Below the pieces are notes generated by a model, which saw only the letters and a program-made list of their open reading frames with translations, did no database searches and was not told where the DNA came from. This document shows positions 1 to 8,966 of a DNA stretch of 17,251 bases, piece after piece. Made by a program: the position numbers and the translations under genes. Source of the DNA: Ectocarpus siliculosus (lineage: Eukaryota; Sar; Phaeophyceae; Ectocarpales; Ectocarpaceae); NCBI GenBank assembly GCA_000310025.1, contig FN649736.1:4360340-4377590 (forward strand). Direction: 5' to 3'. Position 1 is the stretch's first letter. The number at the start of each line of letters is the position of its first letter.

Positions 1-2
1 TG

Positions 3-101
3 AGCGCGTTGTACCAGGTGGCCGCGGACGACGGTCTGTGCAACAGCCCCTACAACATGCAGCGCCATCCCATGCGGACTAAGGCTTACGAGCAGAGGTG
101 A
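3..101 (+). CDS. C-terminal end of an unrecognised protein (partial)
   Basis: An open frame enters from the left edge and ends at TGA 99-101, giving 32 residues that finish in RTKAYEQR. The composition (Tyr, Cys, Asn, Met, His, few low-complexity runs) looks like a folded protein rather than chance translation, and the frame is the only convincing one here. The first two bases may complete a codon or belong to an intron; I cannot see the upstream part. A 3' untranslated region would follow, with AATAAA at 205-210. I do not recognise the family. The stop is well supported, the function is unknown. Confidence 0.5.
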   Translation, partial: SALYQVAADDGLCNSPYNMQRHPMRTKAYEQR

Positions 102-1525
102 AACCGTGGTGTGTTGGTTGTTGGGAGCTCGTCCGGCGCCTCTAGATTCCCTTCTCTTGTACATTGGTGTGTTTTTTTTCGTGGATGGTATAATAGACGA
201 AGTAAATAAACTAGAAAGGCGCTACTTGGGTGGGTAAAGAAGCGTCTGTGTGAAACGGGTACGCCACCTGTGGGCAGTACTTTTAGTTAGAGAAAACAAA
301 GGCGTCGAGGAAGGGCCAATACCGAAAGCACACTCCTGCCGCTGGGTACGTGTAACGTGTAGAGCTCACGCTGTGCGGGTGTTGTGGGCCGGCGGTGTAT
401 TGTCGCCCTCCACTACCAGGAGCTTATTGCAGTGAACGTGCGTTAATCCCTCTCCCGTGCGTGGCAAAAGACTGTTTACACAAGACACATTTGTAGAAGT
501 AAAGGGCAGATTGACGTTTTCGTGAACGTTGAAAGCCTGGAATGGAGTGAGTTAAGTTAATGCTGGAGGTCTTGGTGGATAGATAGGGCGAACTTTCCGA
601 GAAGGTGTCCGCAGGGTGCACGGGGCAAAACAGGCGTTTCACTAATTTTGGCATGAAAATCGGAGGGTAGTGCGGAGAGCACATCAAATATCAAATGAAC
701 AACGTACGGTACCCGTCAGGTTTGGGACGAGAACGCCTCTCTGAATCCTTGGAATGCCTTCGTGTGTGCCTCGAGCATGCGTGCTTTTGGCCACGTCCTC
801 AGTGGTTGGGGTGAAGAAGTGCTGCGTTTCTCGTAGCAGGTTCCGGAGGTGTCGAGAAAAACAACGTCGGTCGGAGATGCATTCTCGTGATTGATTCGCC
901 CGTTGCCGTCATTTCCTGTTGCTGGGTTGTGTTCATTCTTTGTCTTTTAACAACACAGAAACTTCCGTAGAATTATCTTTACCATTAACTTGCAATAACG
1001 GCATGGTACCCGGCTTTTTGTTGTTTGGGATACACATCACTGCTGCGCAGTCGGCTCTGTAGTCTGTGAATATGCCACCGTGTCCAAGATCACGGTTTCA
1101 CGATGGGCTGCCCGTGTGTCGTAGCTCCGAACAGCCCGGCGGCTCGTAGCGCTGAGCTCGTTCGTGGAGACGCCCGTGTTAGGAACCAGTGGTTCAAATC
1201 GGCTATATCTACATTGTTGGGCCCAGGTCTCCGCATAAGGTTCACTACTGTAGGTTGAGAGGGCAACCACGCAACAGGATTCAGTTTGAGGCCGCGGTTA
1301 CGGCAGTACCCCCGGGCTGTGCATCTAGTACGAGTTGCTCCTTACCGTTGATGATGCCTTTTTGGTAGCAAGCGACCCCCGGATCCTTGCTCAATGCAGC
1401 AACGATTGGCGGGGAAGGGCAAATGGAGGCTCACGTTTGTTACCAATCCAAGCATATTGTTGAGTAGACCCACCGTGTTGCTATACGCCAACTATATCTG
1501 ACGCCGCAGCAGCTCTCGGGCCGAG
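102..1525. other. Intergenic region between two tail-to-tail genes
   Basis: This stretch separates the stop of the plus-strand gene at 101 from the stop of the minus-strand ankyrin gene at 1526. Only short ORFs on both strands are present (under 90 codons), none with recognisable motifs. It should contain both 3' untranslated regions. I see no RNA gene, mobile element or strong repeat. Confidence 0.5.
205..210 (+). promoter_or_regulatory. Possible polyadenylation signal AATAAA
   Basis: AATAAA lies about 105 bases after the stop codon at 99-101, a normal distance for a 3' untranslated region. The hexamer is common by chance and many algae do not depend on it, so this is only suggestive. Confidence 0.3.
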
Positions 1526-3286
1526 TCAGTCTACGGGCATCACACACATTCGGCTCAACTGCTCCGCCACCTCGAGCACTTGATCCGCGACGGTTCTCTT
1601 CGCTGCAATTATGGCGGATTCGCTTTTGCCATGGTCGGCACAGACAGCATTTTCTTGAAAATGTCTGTTTGGTCCCTCCTCCTGCGTCAACGCGGCCAGA
1701 TTCGCTCCGGGCGAGCCAGACACAAGCGGTGCCGTGAAGGTGCTCAACGTGGTGGGTACGGCGTTCTGTTTCACGGCGACCGCTGTCGCTTGCTCCTTAG
1801 GCTTACTTAGGCTCCCTGTCACATCCTCCTGGTCGTCGATATCTCCACCGACGAATCCCCCAGCTTCGTTTCCCACGCTGCCCTTTTCACAACCTTTTCC
1901 CTCTCCACCGGCAACATCATCATCTCCGGAGATACCGACCGAATCCTGGTGAAGATTATCGTCACGACAACGATTCGCAGCCGCCGTCGTCAGGTCCACA
2001 TCCTGGCCATTCCCCGCATCCCGACCCACTACCGGGTCTCTCGCTGTCCCCTCCCGTCTCCGACACTTCCACGGAGAACGGGGGACGGCCGTCCCGATAG
2101 TCTCGCTCACGAAGTTGAGCAGCTTCACCGCGACCAGCCTCTCCGCTTTCGTCAATCCGTCGCCTGTTGTTCCCCGCTGGTCCTCTCCGCGGCGGTGCAA
2201 GCGGCGCGCCCCCCTGCGTGGTGGCGTTCGTTGCGACGCTGCTCCCCGGTCGAGGCGAGAATCTGAGAGGTCGTAAGCCAAGCAGTCCGACGAAGACTGC
2301 ATCTCATCCGTGGTTCGTCGTCTCAAAGCCTTCTCCTTCGCGACGTGCCCTCTGTGGGGACTCGATCCGACTCCGTCCCTGCCCGTCCCGCTCTTGGGAG
2401 AGTAAGATTCGTTGAACCTATCCGTGCCTAAGCGAACTTGTTCGTTCTCTTCTTCACCCAGCTCGCGTCGACGTCGGGCAACAACTGGAGTGCCCCGACG
2501 GTACTCTTGTCGGGAGGTTGGTTGTTCCGTGCTGGTTGATACAGTCTCATCCACCGCCCTCCCCCGCCGTCCTCCCGGGCTGCCTGGTGAATCGCTTCCG
2601 GCAGTCATCTCCATCATCGCGGTGCTTATCGACCTAACAAGACTATGCGCACCGACCCGCTCGGCTTCTTCGTAGATTGACACTGGTCGCTTCGATCTGT
2701 TTCTTTGCGGCCTGGTTCGGCCGCGACGCTCCGGATGACGCCTTCGTGGTCGAGACGAAGTATTTTCGGGATACCGAACACCCCTTCCAGCGGTGGAACT
2801 GTGGCGTCGGTCTACTACGCTAACCCCGGTGTAAACGTCTTCGTCGGTGTCATGATCGCTGGGGTCACTACCGCTCAGCTTTCCATGGGTGCACCACCAA
2901 CTCTTGTCGTCTCCTGCGGCAAGCGAACCGAGCTTATCGTCGCTGAAATGCGGACGAAACCCCTGTGGTGTGCCCTTAGCGTTGGCTTGCCCCCCGTTCG
3001 CCCAAGACGGTTTGCTTCGACTATTTCTAACGTGCTTGTTCCTCGCTCCCGGTTCGTCGGACGCACGTTTACTACTATTCTTACCGCAACGTGCTGCCTT
3101 CGCTCTCGCGGGAGATTCTCTCCCGCTGTTTCTACGTCGTGGCCTTCTCAGACACATGTGGTCGCTGACGCTGCTACGGCATGAGGATGGAGAGTGTGAC
3201 AAGCTGGAAGTGTCGAGGGCAGTCGTGGGCTCAGAGGGTCTACGGTACTCTCGACGACCGTCGTGTCGTCTCCTTGAGCTGTATTC
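1526..3286 (-). CDS. Ankyrin gene, last exon G (586-residue disordered tail)
   Basis: This is the longest open stretch in the left half of the window, with only short broken frames opposite. In frame it opens just after an upstream TGA, right at the acceptor CTTCCTTCAG/GAA. It encodes a tail very rich in Arg, Ser, Gly, Asp and Glu with no motif I recognise. There is a possible short helix (KAERLVAVKLLNFVSE) and a C-terminal helix (ADQVLEVAEQLSR) before the final MPVD and TGA. A TTG at 3202 is not a start; the frame runs further up. Confidence 0.7.
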   Translation of the reverse strand, partial: EYSSRRRHDGRREYRRPSEPTTALDTSSLSHSPSSCRSSVSDHMCLRRPRRRNSGRESPARAKAARCGKNSSKRASDEPGARNKHVRNSRSKPSWANGGQANAKGTPQGFRPHFSDDKLGSLAAGDDKSWWCTHGKLSGSDPSDHDTDEDVYTGVSVVDRRHSSTAGRGVRYPENTSSRPRRRHPERRGRTRPQRNRSKRPVSIYEEAERVGAHSLVRSISTAMMEMTAGSDSPGSPGGRRGRAVDETVSTSTEQPTSRQEYRRGTPVVARRRRELGEEENEQVRLGTDRFNESYSPKSGTGRDGVGSSPHRGHVAKEKALRRRTTDEMQSSSDCLAYDLSDSRLDRGAASQRTPPRRGARRLHRRGEDQRGTTGDGLTKAERLVAVKLLNFVSETIGTAVPRSPWKCRRREGTARDPVVGRDAGNGQDVDLTTAAANRCRDDNLHQDSVGISGDDDVAGGEGKGCEKGSVGNEAGGFVGGDIDDQEDVTGSLSKPKEQATAVAVKQNAVPTTLSTFTAPLVSGSPGANLAALTQEEGPNRHFQENAVCADHGKSESAIIAAKRTVADQVLEVAEQLSRMCVMPVD

Positions 3287-5950
3287 CTGAAGGAAGCGGA
3301 CGTTTCACGGACAACAGATAGAGCCACGACAAGTGGGGAACAACGGCAGAACAGAGTGTTTCCGACGAAACGTGACAGCTTTATTGTTGGGCCGAGGGTA
3401 TTGTGGATCAAGCCGTCCACATTCCTCGAGTTAGTGATGATTCTCGATGCTTCACTTAGAAACTCACGGAGAACGTACACTACTAGCATCAGAATCCGTT
3501 CCTTCTTCAGTATCCCTCGTCTCATGAGCTGTTTCTCGCATTTTCTACCCACTCCTGCGGCCTTTGCCATTCGAGTCGAGGAGCTCAGATCCGGGGTCGC
3601 ACGAGCAATCTTCCGCAATACACGTGTCTGAATTTCTTGTTAGAGAAGAGTTCAGCAGTCCTTCTCTCAATACGAAAAAGCGCCTTCCATTACCAAGGCA
3701 GGTGCAAAATGCGCGGTAAACACACCTCGCCGGTCTTCAAACACACAGAATTACCGATAGCTTTCTTGAAGGTTACCACCTACCGGCAGATCAGGTGCGT
3801 GAAACTGCTGTTGTGAGATTCGTTATTGTTTTTTGTGATGACATGAGGTGACCGGCTACCCTGTTGATAGCAAATGCAGGTTACCGGACACATCGAACAC
3901 ACCTTGAGACAAGAGGTGTCGCTGCGGTATTTCGCGAGGTGATTCTCCAGCCACGTCGCTAGACGCTCGCTGTGCTTTAAGCTCTCCTTTTTCACCGGTA
4001 CAGGACGACATGCAAAGGTTAAGAAACGGACGACCCGAGTAAGGTGAAACAGGCTTCGACAACAAGCATGACGCTCTGAAGCCTGGTTGTAGACCGGGAT
4101 GTCAACGAAGATGGCGCTTTCAAAAGGTTGCTTCCCACTAAGGTTTCCGGTGTCTGGGAGTACCTCTCCATCTCAATCACAGAGCCGTCTTTTCTTTTGC
4201 GGTGGGGTGGAGGGTGGGTAGTATTGATCGAGTGGGTTCGAGGTACAACGATGAGGGGTACATACGTTGCTTGACAAGACGTTTCTGACGAAGCAAACAT
4301 TGCACCTTCAGTCTCCGGACGACACTCGTTTCGAGATCTCGCTCCCGGCTGTCTCGGTGGGCATCGTGTAGCTTGTCGACGTTGTCTTCGCTGCTTCTGG
4401 GAATATTTCTGCTGTTGTGTGCGTCGGAGGCGTCAACGAGTAGCCTTCGCGGTCCGCTGATTCTGCCGAACCTCCTCGAAGAAGACTCGCTTGTTCCCAC
4501 GGTGAGGTGCGGTTTCTGAGATGATGTCGTCACACGCATGGCATTCCCGAGTGTAAGGTTCGACCGTGGACTGGATTGGCATGCAACCTACGAGAGAGAT
4601 TGGCTGTATGGCTTTCGTGTTCCAGCAGGAACTACTGTACCGTCTTTTTTGATATTCCATGGCTGACAACATTCGAACCCTGTGATACTTGTTTATTGGT
4701 GTGTAGGGGAGTTACCAACCAAATCTATCAAGAACAAGGCAGAGCGCGTTCCAATCACAAGCACATATCCGACGTACAGGCAGAGTATGGCAATTGGCAC
4801 AACTGGAGACAGAGATGCAGTTGGTTGAGAACGGAATCACACGCGTTGCCAATCTCACCTCTCCCATGTTATCCCTGGCGTCAGGGTTCGCCCCGGCATC
4901 GATGAGCACTCGCCTAACCTCATCGCTCGTAGTGTAGTGTAGGGGGGTCCTTGAGCCAGCGCAAACGAACGAACGAACGTGAATTTGAGGCGGAAAATAA
5001 TTGCTACTCTCGTGACGCACATCTAGGAGCGTCGAAGCTATGGTTAGATGACGAGAGATGAGAGGTTGAAGGATGATCAAAATGACGGCAGTGTGACAAG
5101 AGGGAATCGTCCTCGATAGACGTTGGGGAGATTGTTCCCTTTACTTGTACCCTTTATCACTAAGATCTCAACATCACCCCCCCCCCCTCCCCCCCCCTTT
5201 TCTAATAGTGCAGTATTTGCGACACGATCGATCGTGTTGCCATGCGACGGCCGGTTTGACGAGTCACAAAGTGGTCGGTTTGACTAGTCACAAAGTGGTG
5301 TTGAATACGCTGTGTGGTAGGTCACCTCGCTCGCCTGTCTTCAGCGTTGACATTCGCTCCGTGCTTCACCAGAAGCGAGACAACACTCGCACAGCCCGCC
5401 CGAGAGGCCTCGTGCAACGGAGTTTTCCCTCGGTGCCCCGGTATGTTCGCTGTTTTGGGTCCATTGGCACGACTTAGTGTAACCAAAAGGTACATTGAGG
5501 GTTAATGGCACAAAAATCTGTCGTTCGTCGGGGGCGACCGTGCGCTGTCGTTTGGGCACATGCATATAGCAAGTGTGGAACATTTGCCCTGGGAACGCGG
5601 GTCATACGTACTTTGAATCGACTACAACATCTCGCTGCCGACCCTCACCCCTGAAGTTACTTGTGTAGCGTCGATTCTTCATCCTGCCCACGCGGTACAA
5701 GCTCGTGGTTATCTCAGTCTTAAATCGGACAACGTTTACACACGATTTACTTGGTGTGTGTAGTGCACCAGCATAGTAGTCTATGCCTGAAGTACTGCAA
5801 TACGCCCCCCAAGCACACGTACGTTGTATCTAAAGACTATATAATACGAACGCACAACCAACGGCGGCGTTCGCTCACGTGCTCACCATCAGCGCCTGCC
5901 TGGAGAAGGGTCTCAGCGACCGTAACACGTCCTCCACGCGAAGCACGGTG
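1526..5950 (-). CDS. Ankyrin-repeat protein with long disordered C-terminal tail (seven exons, 5' end missing)
   Basis: Reading the minus strand, I join exons 5950-5887, 5428-5326, 4949-4859, 4515-4306, 3986-3903, 3627-3367 and 3286-1526. The total is 2,574 bases, or 857 residues plus TGA. Residues 1-86 are ankyrin repeats: a half repeat ending LLQAGAD, a full one (KTPLHEAS...LLVKHGANVNAED) and a short one (TPLHYTT...VLIDAGANPDARD). Residues 87-156 may include a degenerate fourth repeat (RRLLVDAS). Residues 157-271 are charged and helix-rich. Residues 272-857 are Arg/Ser/Gly/Asp-rich and probably disordered, with a short helix near the C-terminus. Ankyrin repeats normally bind proteins, so a scaffold or adaptor role is a guess. 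Upstream exons must exist, since the first exon begins in mid-repeat, but I could not find them. The joins through the ankyrin part are strong; the join at 3367/3286 is the weakest. Confidence 0.8.
3367..3627 (-). CDS. Ankyrin gene, exon F (helical segment, 3' border uncertain)
   Basis: The acceptor is excellent: pyrimidine-rich, a CTAAC branch-point-like motif, then TTCAG in phase 0. The exon encodes a basic helix-rich stretch including QLMRRGILKKERILMLVVYV. The drawn end uses a weak GTCGGA donor that keeps phase 0 with exon G and leaves an 80-base intron. A canonical GTGAGT donor at 3462-3467 would shorten the exon to 3468-3627, but it leaves phase 1 and then needs a poorer acceptor near 3250. 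Confidence 0.55.
3903..3986 (-). CDS. Ankyrin gene, exon E (helical segment)
   Basis: This 84-base exon is inferred between an AAAAG acceptor and the donor AAG/GTGTGT, phase 0 at both ends. It encodes ESLKHSERLATWLENHLAK and further residues, an amphipathic helix-like stretch that continues the end of exon D. Support is phase, composition and a reasonable donor; the acceptor lacks a strong pyrimidine tract. Confidence 0.5.
4306..4515 (-). CDS. Ankyrin gene, exon D (degenerate repeat and charged region)
   Basis: The 210-base exon starts after a good acceptor (CATCATCTCAG) in phase 0, as exon C requires, and ends at AAG/GTGCAA. It begins KPHLTVGTSES where TPLH would be expected and contains PRRLLVDAS, so it may hold a decayed fourth repeat. 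The rest is charged and polar. The 3' border is less certain because the donor is not canonical. Confidence 0.6.
4859..4949 (-). CDS. Ankyrin gene, exon C (short ankyrin repeat)
   Basis: The acceptor CTCAAG/G completes the split Arg codon left by exon B. The exon then encodes TPLHYTTSDEVRRVLIDAG and ANPDARDNMGE and stops at the donor GAG/GTGAGA. The repeat is about four residues shorter than the consensus between the TPLH turn and the second helix. Phase 2 in and phase 0 out fit both neighbours. Confidence 0.85.
5177..5197. repeat. C homopolymer tract in intron
   Basis: Eleven C, one T and nine C in a row, inside the ankyrin-gene intron. Read on the transcribed strand this is a G run of quadruplex type. 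It is one of several G or C homopolymers in this window. Confidence 0.85.
5222..5300. repeat. 16-base palindrome and tandem 24-base duplication inside an intron
   Basis: Bases 5222-5237 form a perfect 16-base palindrome centred on ATCGAT. Bases 5253-5276 and 5277-5300 are two 24-base copies that differ at two positions. Both lie in the intron between ankyrin exons B and C, close to the exon B donor. Confidence 0.8.
5326..5428 (-). CDS. Ankyrin gene, exon B (complete ankyrin repeat)
   Basis: The 103-base exon encodes a textbook repeat: GKTPLHEAS, then CASVVSLLVKHGANVNAED. It begins after CCGAG in phase 1, completing a Gly codon with exon A. It ends at the donor AG/GTGACC in phase 2. Without splicing the frame would hit TGA at once, so splicing is required. 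Confidence 0.85.
5887..5950 (-). CDS. Ankyrin gene, exon A (half ankyrin repeat)
   Basis: The 64-base exon follows a CAG acceptor (minus strand of 5951-5953) after a pyrimidine-rich tract and ends at the donor G/GTGAGC. It encodes HRASRGG...LLQAGAD, the second half of an ankyrin repeat starting at the conserved His. The preceding exon should therefore end in codons for Thr-Pro-Leu in phase 0. It ends in phase 1, which matches exon B. Confidence 0.75.
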
Positions 5951-6602
5951 CTGCCGCAGACGAGGAAGCAACGCGGGCGTGAGAAAAATAACGATGGGGC
6001 GCGACGGCCCCCAAGAGAAAAGCTGTCAATATATACTGACAAGATCTTTCTCCGCTCCGTACGTGTGTGTATTTTCTTTCGGTGAATCTTATGGAGCTAG
6101 ACTATCGTACGTAGAGAGCGGTACGTTTACACCGCAAACATCTCTGCAACACGACTCAATTCTCCCGAGCTACCATACTTTTGCAGGAGCCAAAGATGAT
6201 GCTCCTTGGCCACAAAAGATATCCGTCGATGCAACCTACGGCGGCACAGCGATCTGTGAAACGGTCATGTCTGATGGCCAACAAGATTACGCACCAACAG
6301 CGACATGAGCCTCTCCCGGAGCACTATGATGAATGGCGAGCAAACGTCCAATCATTCATCTCATGCCTTCGCCTAGATGCATGTGCTCCTATCCATATAC
6401 ACCTCATTTGTATCGAGAGAGAGCCAAGCACCAAAAGATCCAAAAATTCCAGTGAACCAGGGGGGGACACACGGTTGGGGGGTTGAACGGGGGGATTGTC
6501 AATAGGGGCTCCGTCGTATCATTTTTCAAAATTTAAATCAAATCCTGTTCCTGCACCACAGCCTGCCTTGTCGCAGCGGCGGTGGGCGGCGCGGTCAAAC
6601 CC
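5951..6602. other. Region upstream of the visible ankyrin exons, with a possible plus-strand exon
   Basis: Further ankyrin exons should lie upstream on the minus strand, but I found no TPLH-type or GAD-type codons with a matching donor here. On the plus strand, after an acceptor-like CTTTTGCAG ending at 6186, an open frame to 6486 contains KRYPSMQPTAAQRSVKR and PLPEHYDEWRANVQSFISC. It reads like protein but matches nothing I know. I leave it as an unproven exon or relic. Confidence 0.3.
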
Positions 6603-7034
6603 ATGGCTCGTCGACCGCACCCGACCCTGGCAGTCACCGACAGCGAGCGCACCCTCATTCTCCAGCGGCGCAACAGCGGCGGAAAGCCCAGCAGAGCCAA
6701 GCGACGCGTATCCTCCTACTTCGCCGCCGAGGAAGCCAGCGATACATCCGCGGAGTCCCTCGCCTCCTGCTCCCGACGCGACGGCCGTACAGGTACTACG
6801 GCATGTATCAGCACCGCCGATAAGACCAAGGATATCTCTAGCCTAGCTGGCGGTGGTGGCTCGTCGAGGACGGGAGGACGCTGGATTCTCGAAGGGATTC
6901 GGCACAGCCGACAAGGGCAAGTGCTTCAACCGGCGAAGGATGGGAATGACAGCATCATCAGCCCTGCCGGTCCTGCTGCCGCTGTGTTCTACGGCAGCGT
7001 TCGGTTCCCGGCCAGCCGCGTGGCGCTGTGGTGA
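6603..7034 (+). CDS. Hypothetical protein or first exon
   Basis: An ATG in a good start context (AAACCCATGGC) opens a 143-codon frame ending in TGA at 7032-7034. The product is polar and Ser/Arg/Gly-rich (MARRPHPTLAVTDSERTLIL at the start) with no domain I recognise. A donor-like G/GTGAGA overlaps the stop at 7031-7036, so this could be the first exon of a longer gene. It could even be a 5' exon of the STIL gene, which lacks a visible start codon, but I found no direct link. A second plus-strand frame (6496-6846) overlaps it, so coding status is uncertain. Confidence 0.35.
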   Translation: MARRPHPTLAVTDSERTLILQRRNSGGKPSRAKRRVSSYFAAEEASDTSAESLASCSRRDGRTGTTACISTADKTKDISSLAGGGGSSRTGGRWILEGIRHSRQGQVLQPAKDGNDSIISPAGPAAAVFYGSVRFPASRVALW

Positions 7035-7222
7035 GATAGGGCATTGCTGCTACGGTGTAGCTCGACTGCATCATTCCATAAGTTGATACGGATAACGGAG
7101 AAGATCTACACGCACGCCGTTGTATTGCTGCACGTTGCGGGTTGCGGGGGATTCGGAGAATACAAAGCCTCCAAACACCCACGGCTGTACAAAGACTATA
7201 GTCTACAGCAGTACTCTTGTCA

Positions 7223-7336
7223 CTGCTGTCCCAAGACTACTGCTGTACATCGCCTGCCTTCTGCTGTCCCAAGACTACTGCTGTACACCGCCTGCCTTCT
7301 GCTGTCCCAAGACTACTACTGTACACCGCCTGCCTT
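7223..7336. repeat. Minisatellite, three 38-base units
   Basis: Units at 7223-7260, 7261-7298 and 7299-7336 start CTGCTGTCCCAAGACTACTG and differ by one or two bases. A 12-base perfect palindrome (AGACTATAGTCT, 7193-7204) lies just upstream. There are no spacers, so this is a simple tandem array. Confidence 0.9.
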
Positions 7337-7761
7337 CCGAGCCTAGATTGTTGTATACCTGCAATAGGGGATGTCGCTATATGTTATCCGAGGGTTAATA
7401 CGTTGTAGGTCACATGGGCTAACTTCGAAATTCTGTACCATTGAATAGTCTCAAGTACACTCATACGTATCCGGAAACCGATTCGTATTTAGATTTAGAC
7501 TCCTGCTGTAGTTGAACTACGGCAGTAGGTCATATCTCGAATGGGTAGTCTTTCTGTGTTTGTATTTATGTTCCTAGTAGTATCATAGTTTGGTTTCAGT
7601 TCGTGAAGAGAATCTACTCTGTGCTCCAGCAGTCCTTCTCTTGTGGCCATGTCTACTACAGCACTCCAGCGTAGAAATGTTCTCTCTCTGACAAGAACAA
7701 ACATCTTGATAGCCGCGCAGCGCTGCAAACTCCTCCAGGATGATTGGTCTCCGTGTAAACG

Positions 7762-7833
7762 TTCGTTGTGTGTTGAACAAGAACATTCGTTGGGTAGTGA
7801 ACAAGAATATTCGTTGTGTGTTGAACAAGGTTA
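7762..7833. repeat. Minisatellite, three 24-base units
   Basis: Units at 7762-7785, 7786-7809 and 7810-7833 share TTCGTTG and TGAACAAG. As 24 is a multiple of three, both strands stay open and give eight-residue repeats (minus LFNTQRIF type, plus SLCVEQEH type). Neither strand has other support for being coding. Confidence 0.85.
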
Positions 7834-8523
7834 TCATACCGTTTCCAAGCTATATCGCATGCGAACGGTAGGTGCGTTTATTCCCGGTTGCGTGCAGACT
7901 ATCGGCACACACGTATGGCAAAGGTTGTTTGTTCGCTGTTGATCTGCCCAGTCCCTTCTCGTACGAGAACGTGGCACGTGTCTGCCTCTCTCCCCTAGGC
8001 TCTTCGCCAGACGCTTTGGGGTTTGCTCAACTCTCGCCGTGCTGCTGGCGCTACGGCTACCGTTGTATCGCCGCGCTGCTCGCAGGAATCGCCGGCCCAC
8101 CGGGAGCCCATTAACCCTCACTCCGGAATCAGCCGCGCCCATCCTTGTTCTGCGGCAGCGAGCCGCGGATCTCATCGCCTCTGAGTTACTCAGTCTTGCC
8201 GCGGAGGGAGAAAGGTGCGTTGTACCCTTCATAGCCCCCTTGCGAAACGACTGCAGCCAACCACACGAAACGAAAGATCCCCGTTTCGGCGTACTGTTTC
8301 CCAACTCAAGATCCGAGCAACGTCCATTTCCTGCGAGTCGAACACTCCCCGGCCTTGAGGCTTTTGCCACGGTGGTCCCGTATTTCCCTCATTCCGCCGT
8401 GTCCTGCGGGTTTTCGACGGGTTGGGTGCAGCATGTAGTTTCCCCTCATGGCTGTTGGGCCCTTCGGACTCTCTCAACACCTCCGACTCCCAAGATGGCG
8501 GACAAGTTTCGCGTCGCCTCTAG

Positions 8524-8966
8524 GACGCCCCACCACATTCCCAAAGCAGACCTAACAGATCCCTCCCTTTCCTCCCCCCCACCAGCGGTGGCGACCCCTG
8601 TCTCAGGTGGCACGGGGTGCTCGGGTCGACCGGCGACATCCTACAGGGCTCCTCCCTCGCATCTGACCCTCGGTTGCTAGCAGCCTCATCATCCTCCTCG
8701 TCGAATGCACCCTTTTCCTGCTTGGCGCTCGAGATCGCTGGCATGAAGGCAGGAGAAGCAGCGGCGGCGGCGGCGGCGGCGGCGGCGCAGAAGCGTGACG
8801 GCGATACCGGAGAGTTGCGGCCGTCAGCACGAAGGCGACGGGCAGCACCGCCGCGCGGCCGCCGCTGCGTGGTGGCGTTGAGCGGTGCTGCTGCCTCGGG
8901 GGGGGGAGAGGGAAGAGGCGGGCGAGGATCGACGGAGGGGAACGACGACGACGAAGTGTACTACAG
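8524..8966 (+). CDS. STIL-like gene, N-terminal exon (5' border open)
   Basis: The frame opens after TAG 8521-8523 and ends at the donor TACTACAG/GTGAGG in phase 2. It encodes RSLPFLPPTSGGDPCLRWHG, then TGDI, DPRLLAA, SCLALEIAG and RRCVVALSG, which follow the order of human STIL residues from about 20 to 130. There is no ATG before the conserved part. The true exon therefore starts at one of the AG sites near 8546-8558 and the start codon lies upstream. A GCG/GCA run at about 8757-8790 encodes about ten Ala. Confidence 0.75.

Larger units (their letters stand above)
7035..8523. other. Region upstream of STIL, no proven gene
   Basis: Apart from the two minisatellites I see only competing open frames. 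A plus-strand frame 8039-8680 and a minus-strand frame 7834-8370 overlap each other, and neither has a known motif. The plus-strand frame contains ESAAPILVLRQRAADLIASE, which reads like protein. The promoter and first exon of the STIL gene are expected here. An imperfect hairpin lies at 7502-7528. Confidence 0.35.

Noticed and set aside
1180-1215. GGTTCAAATC resembling a tRNA T-loop
   Set aside because: No matching five-pair T stem, anticodon arm or acceptor stem can be drawn around it on either strand.
1580-3184. Several plus-strand ORFs of 70-160 codons
   Set aside because: They are broken pieces opposite the single long minus-strand frame of the ankyrin gene's last exon and show no motif.
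7600-7760. Minus-strand frame with ankyrin-like pieces (AALRGYQDV, SRHGHK)
   Set aside because: There is no TPLH or LLxxGA core, and a frameshift would be needed to make one repeat.
7223-7833. Repeat arrays as a possible CRISPR
   Set aside because: Units are directly adjacent without unique spacers, and the genome is eukaryotic with introns.
8039-8680. Plus-strand 213-codon ORF
   Set aside because: It overlaps the STIL exon in another frame and has no known motif; its upstream half might be an exon but nothing ties it in.
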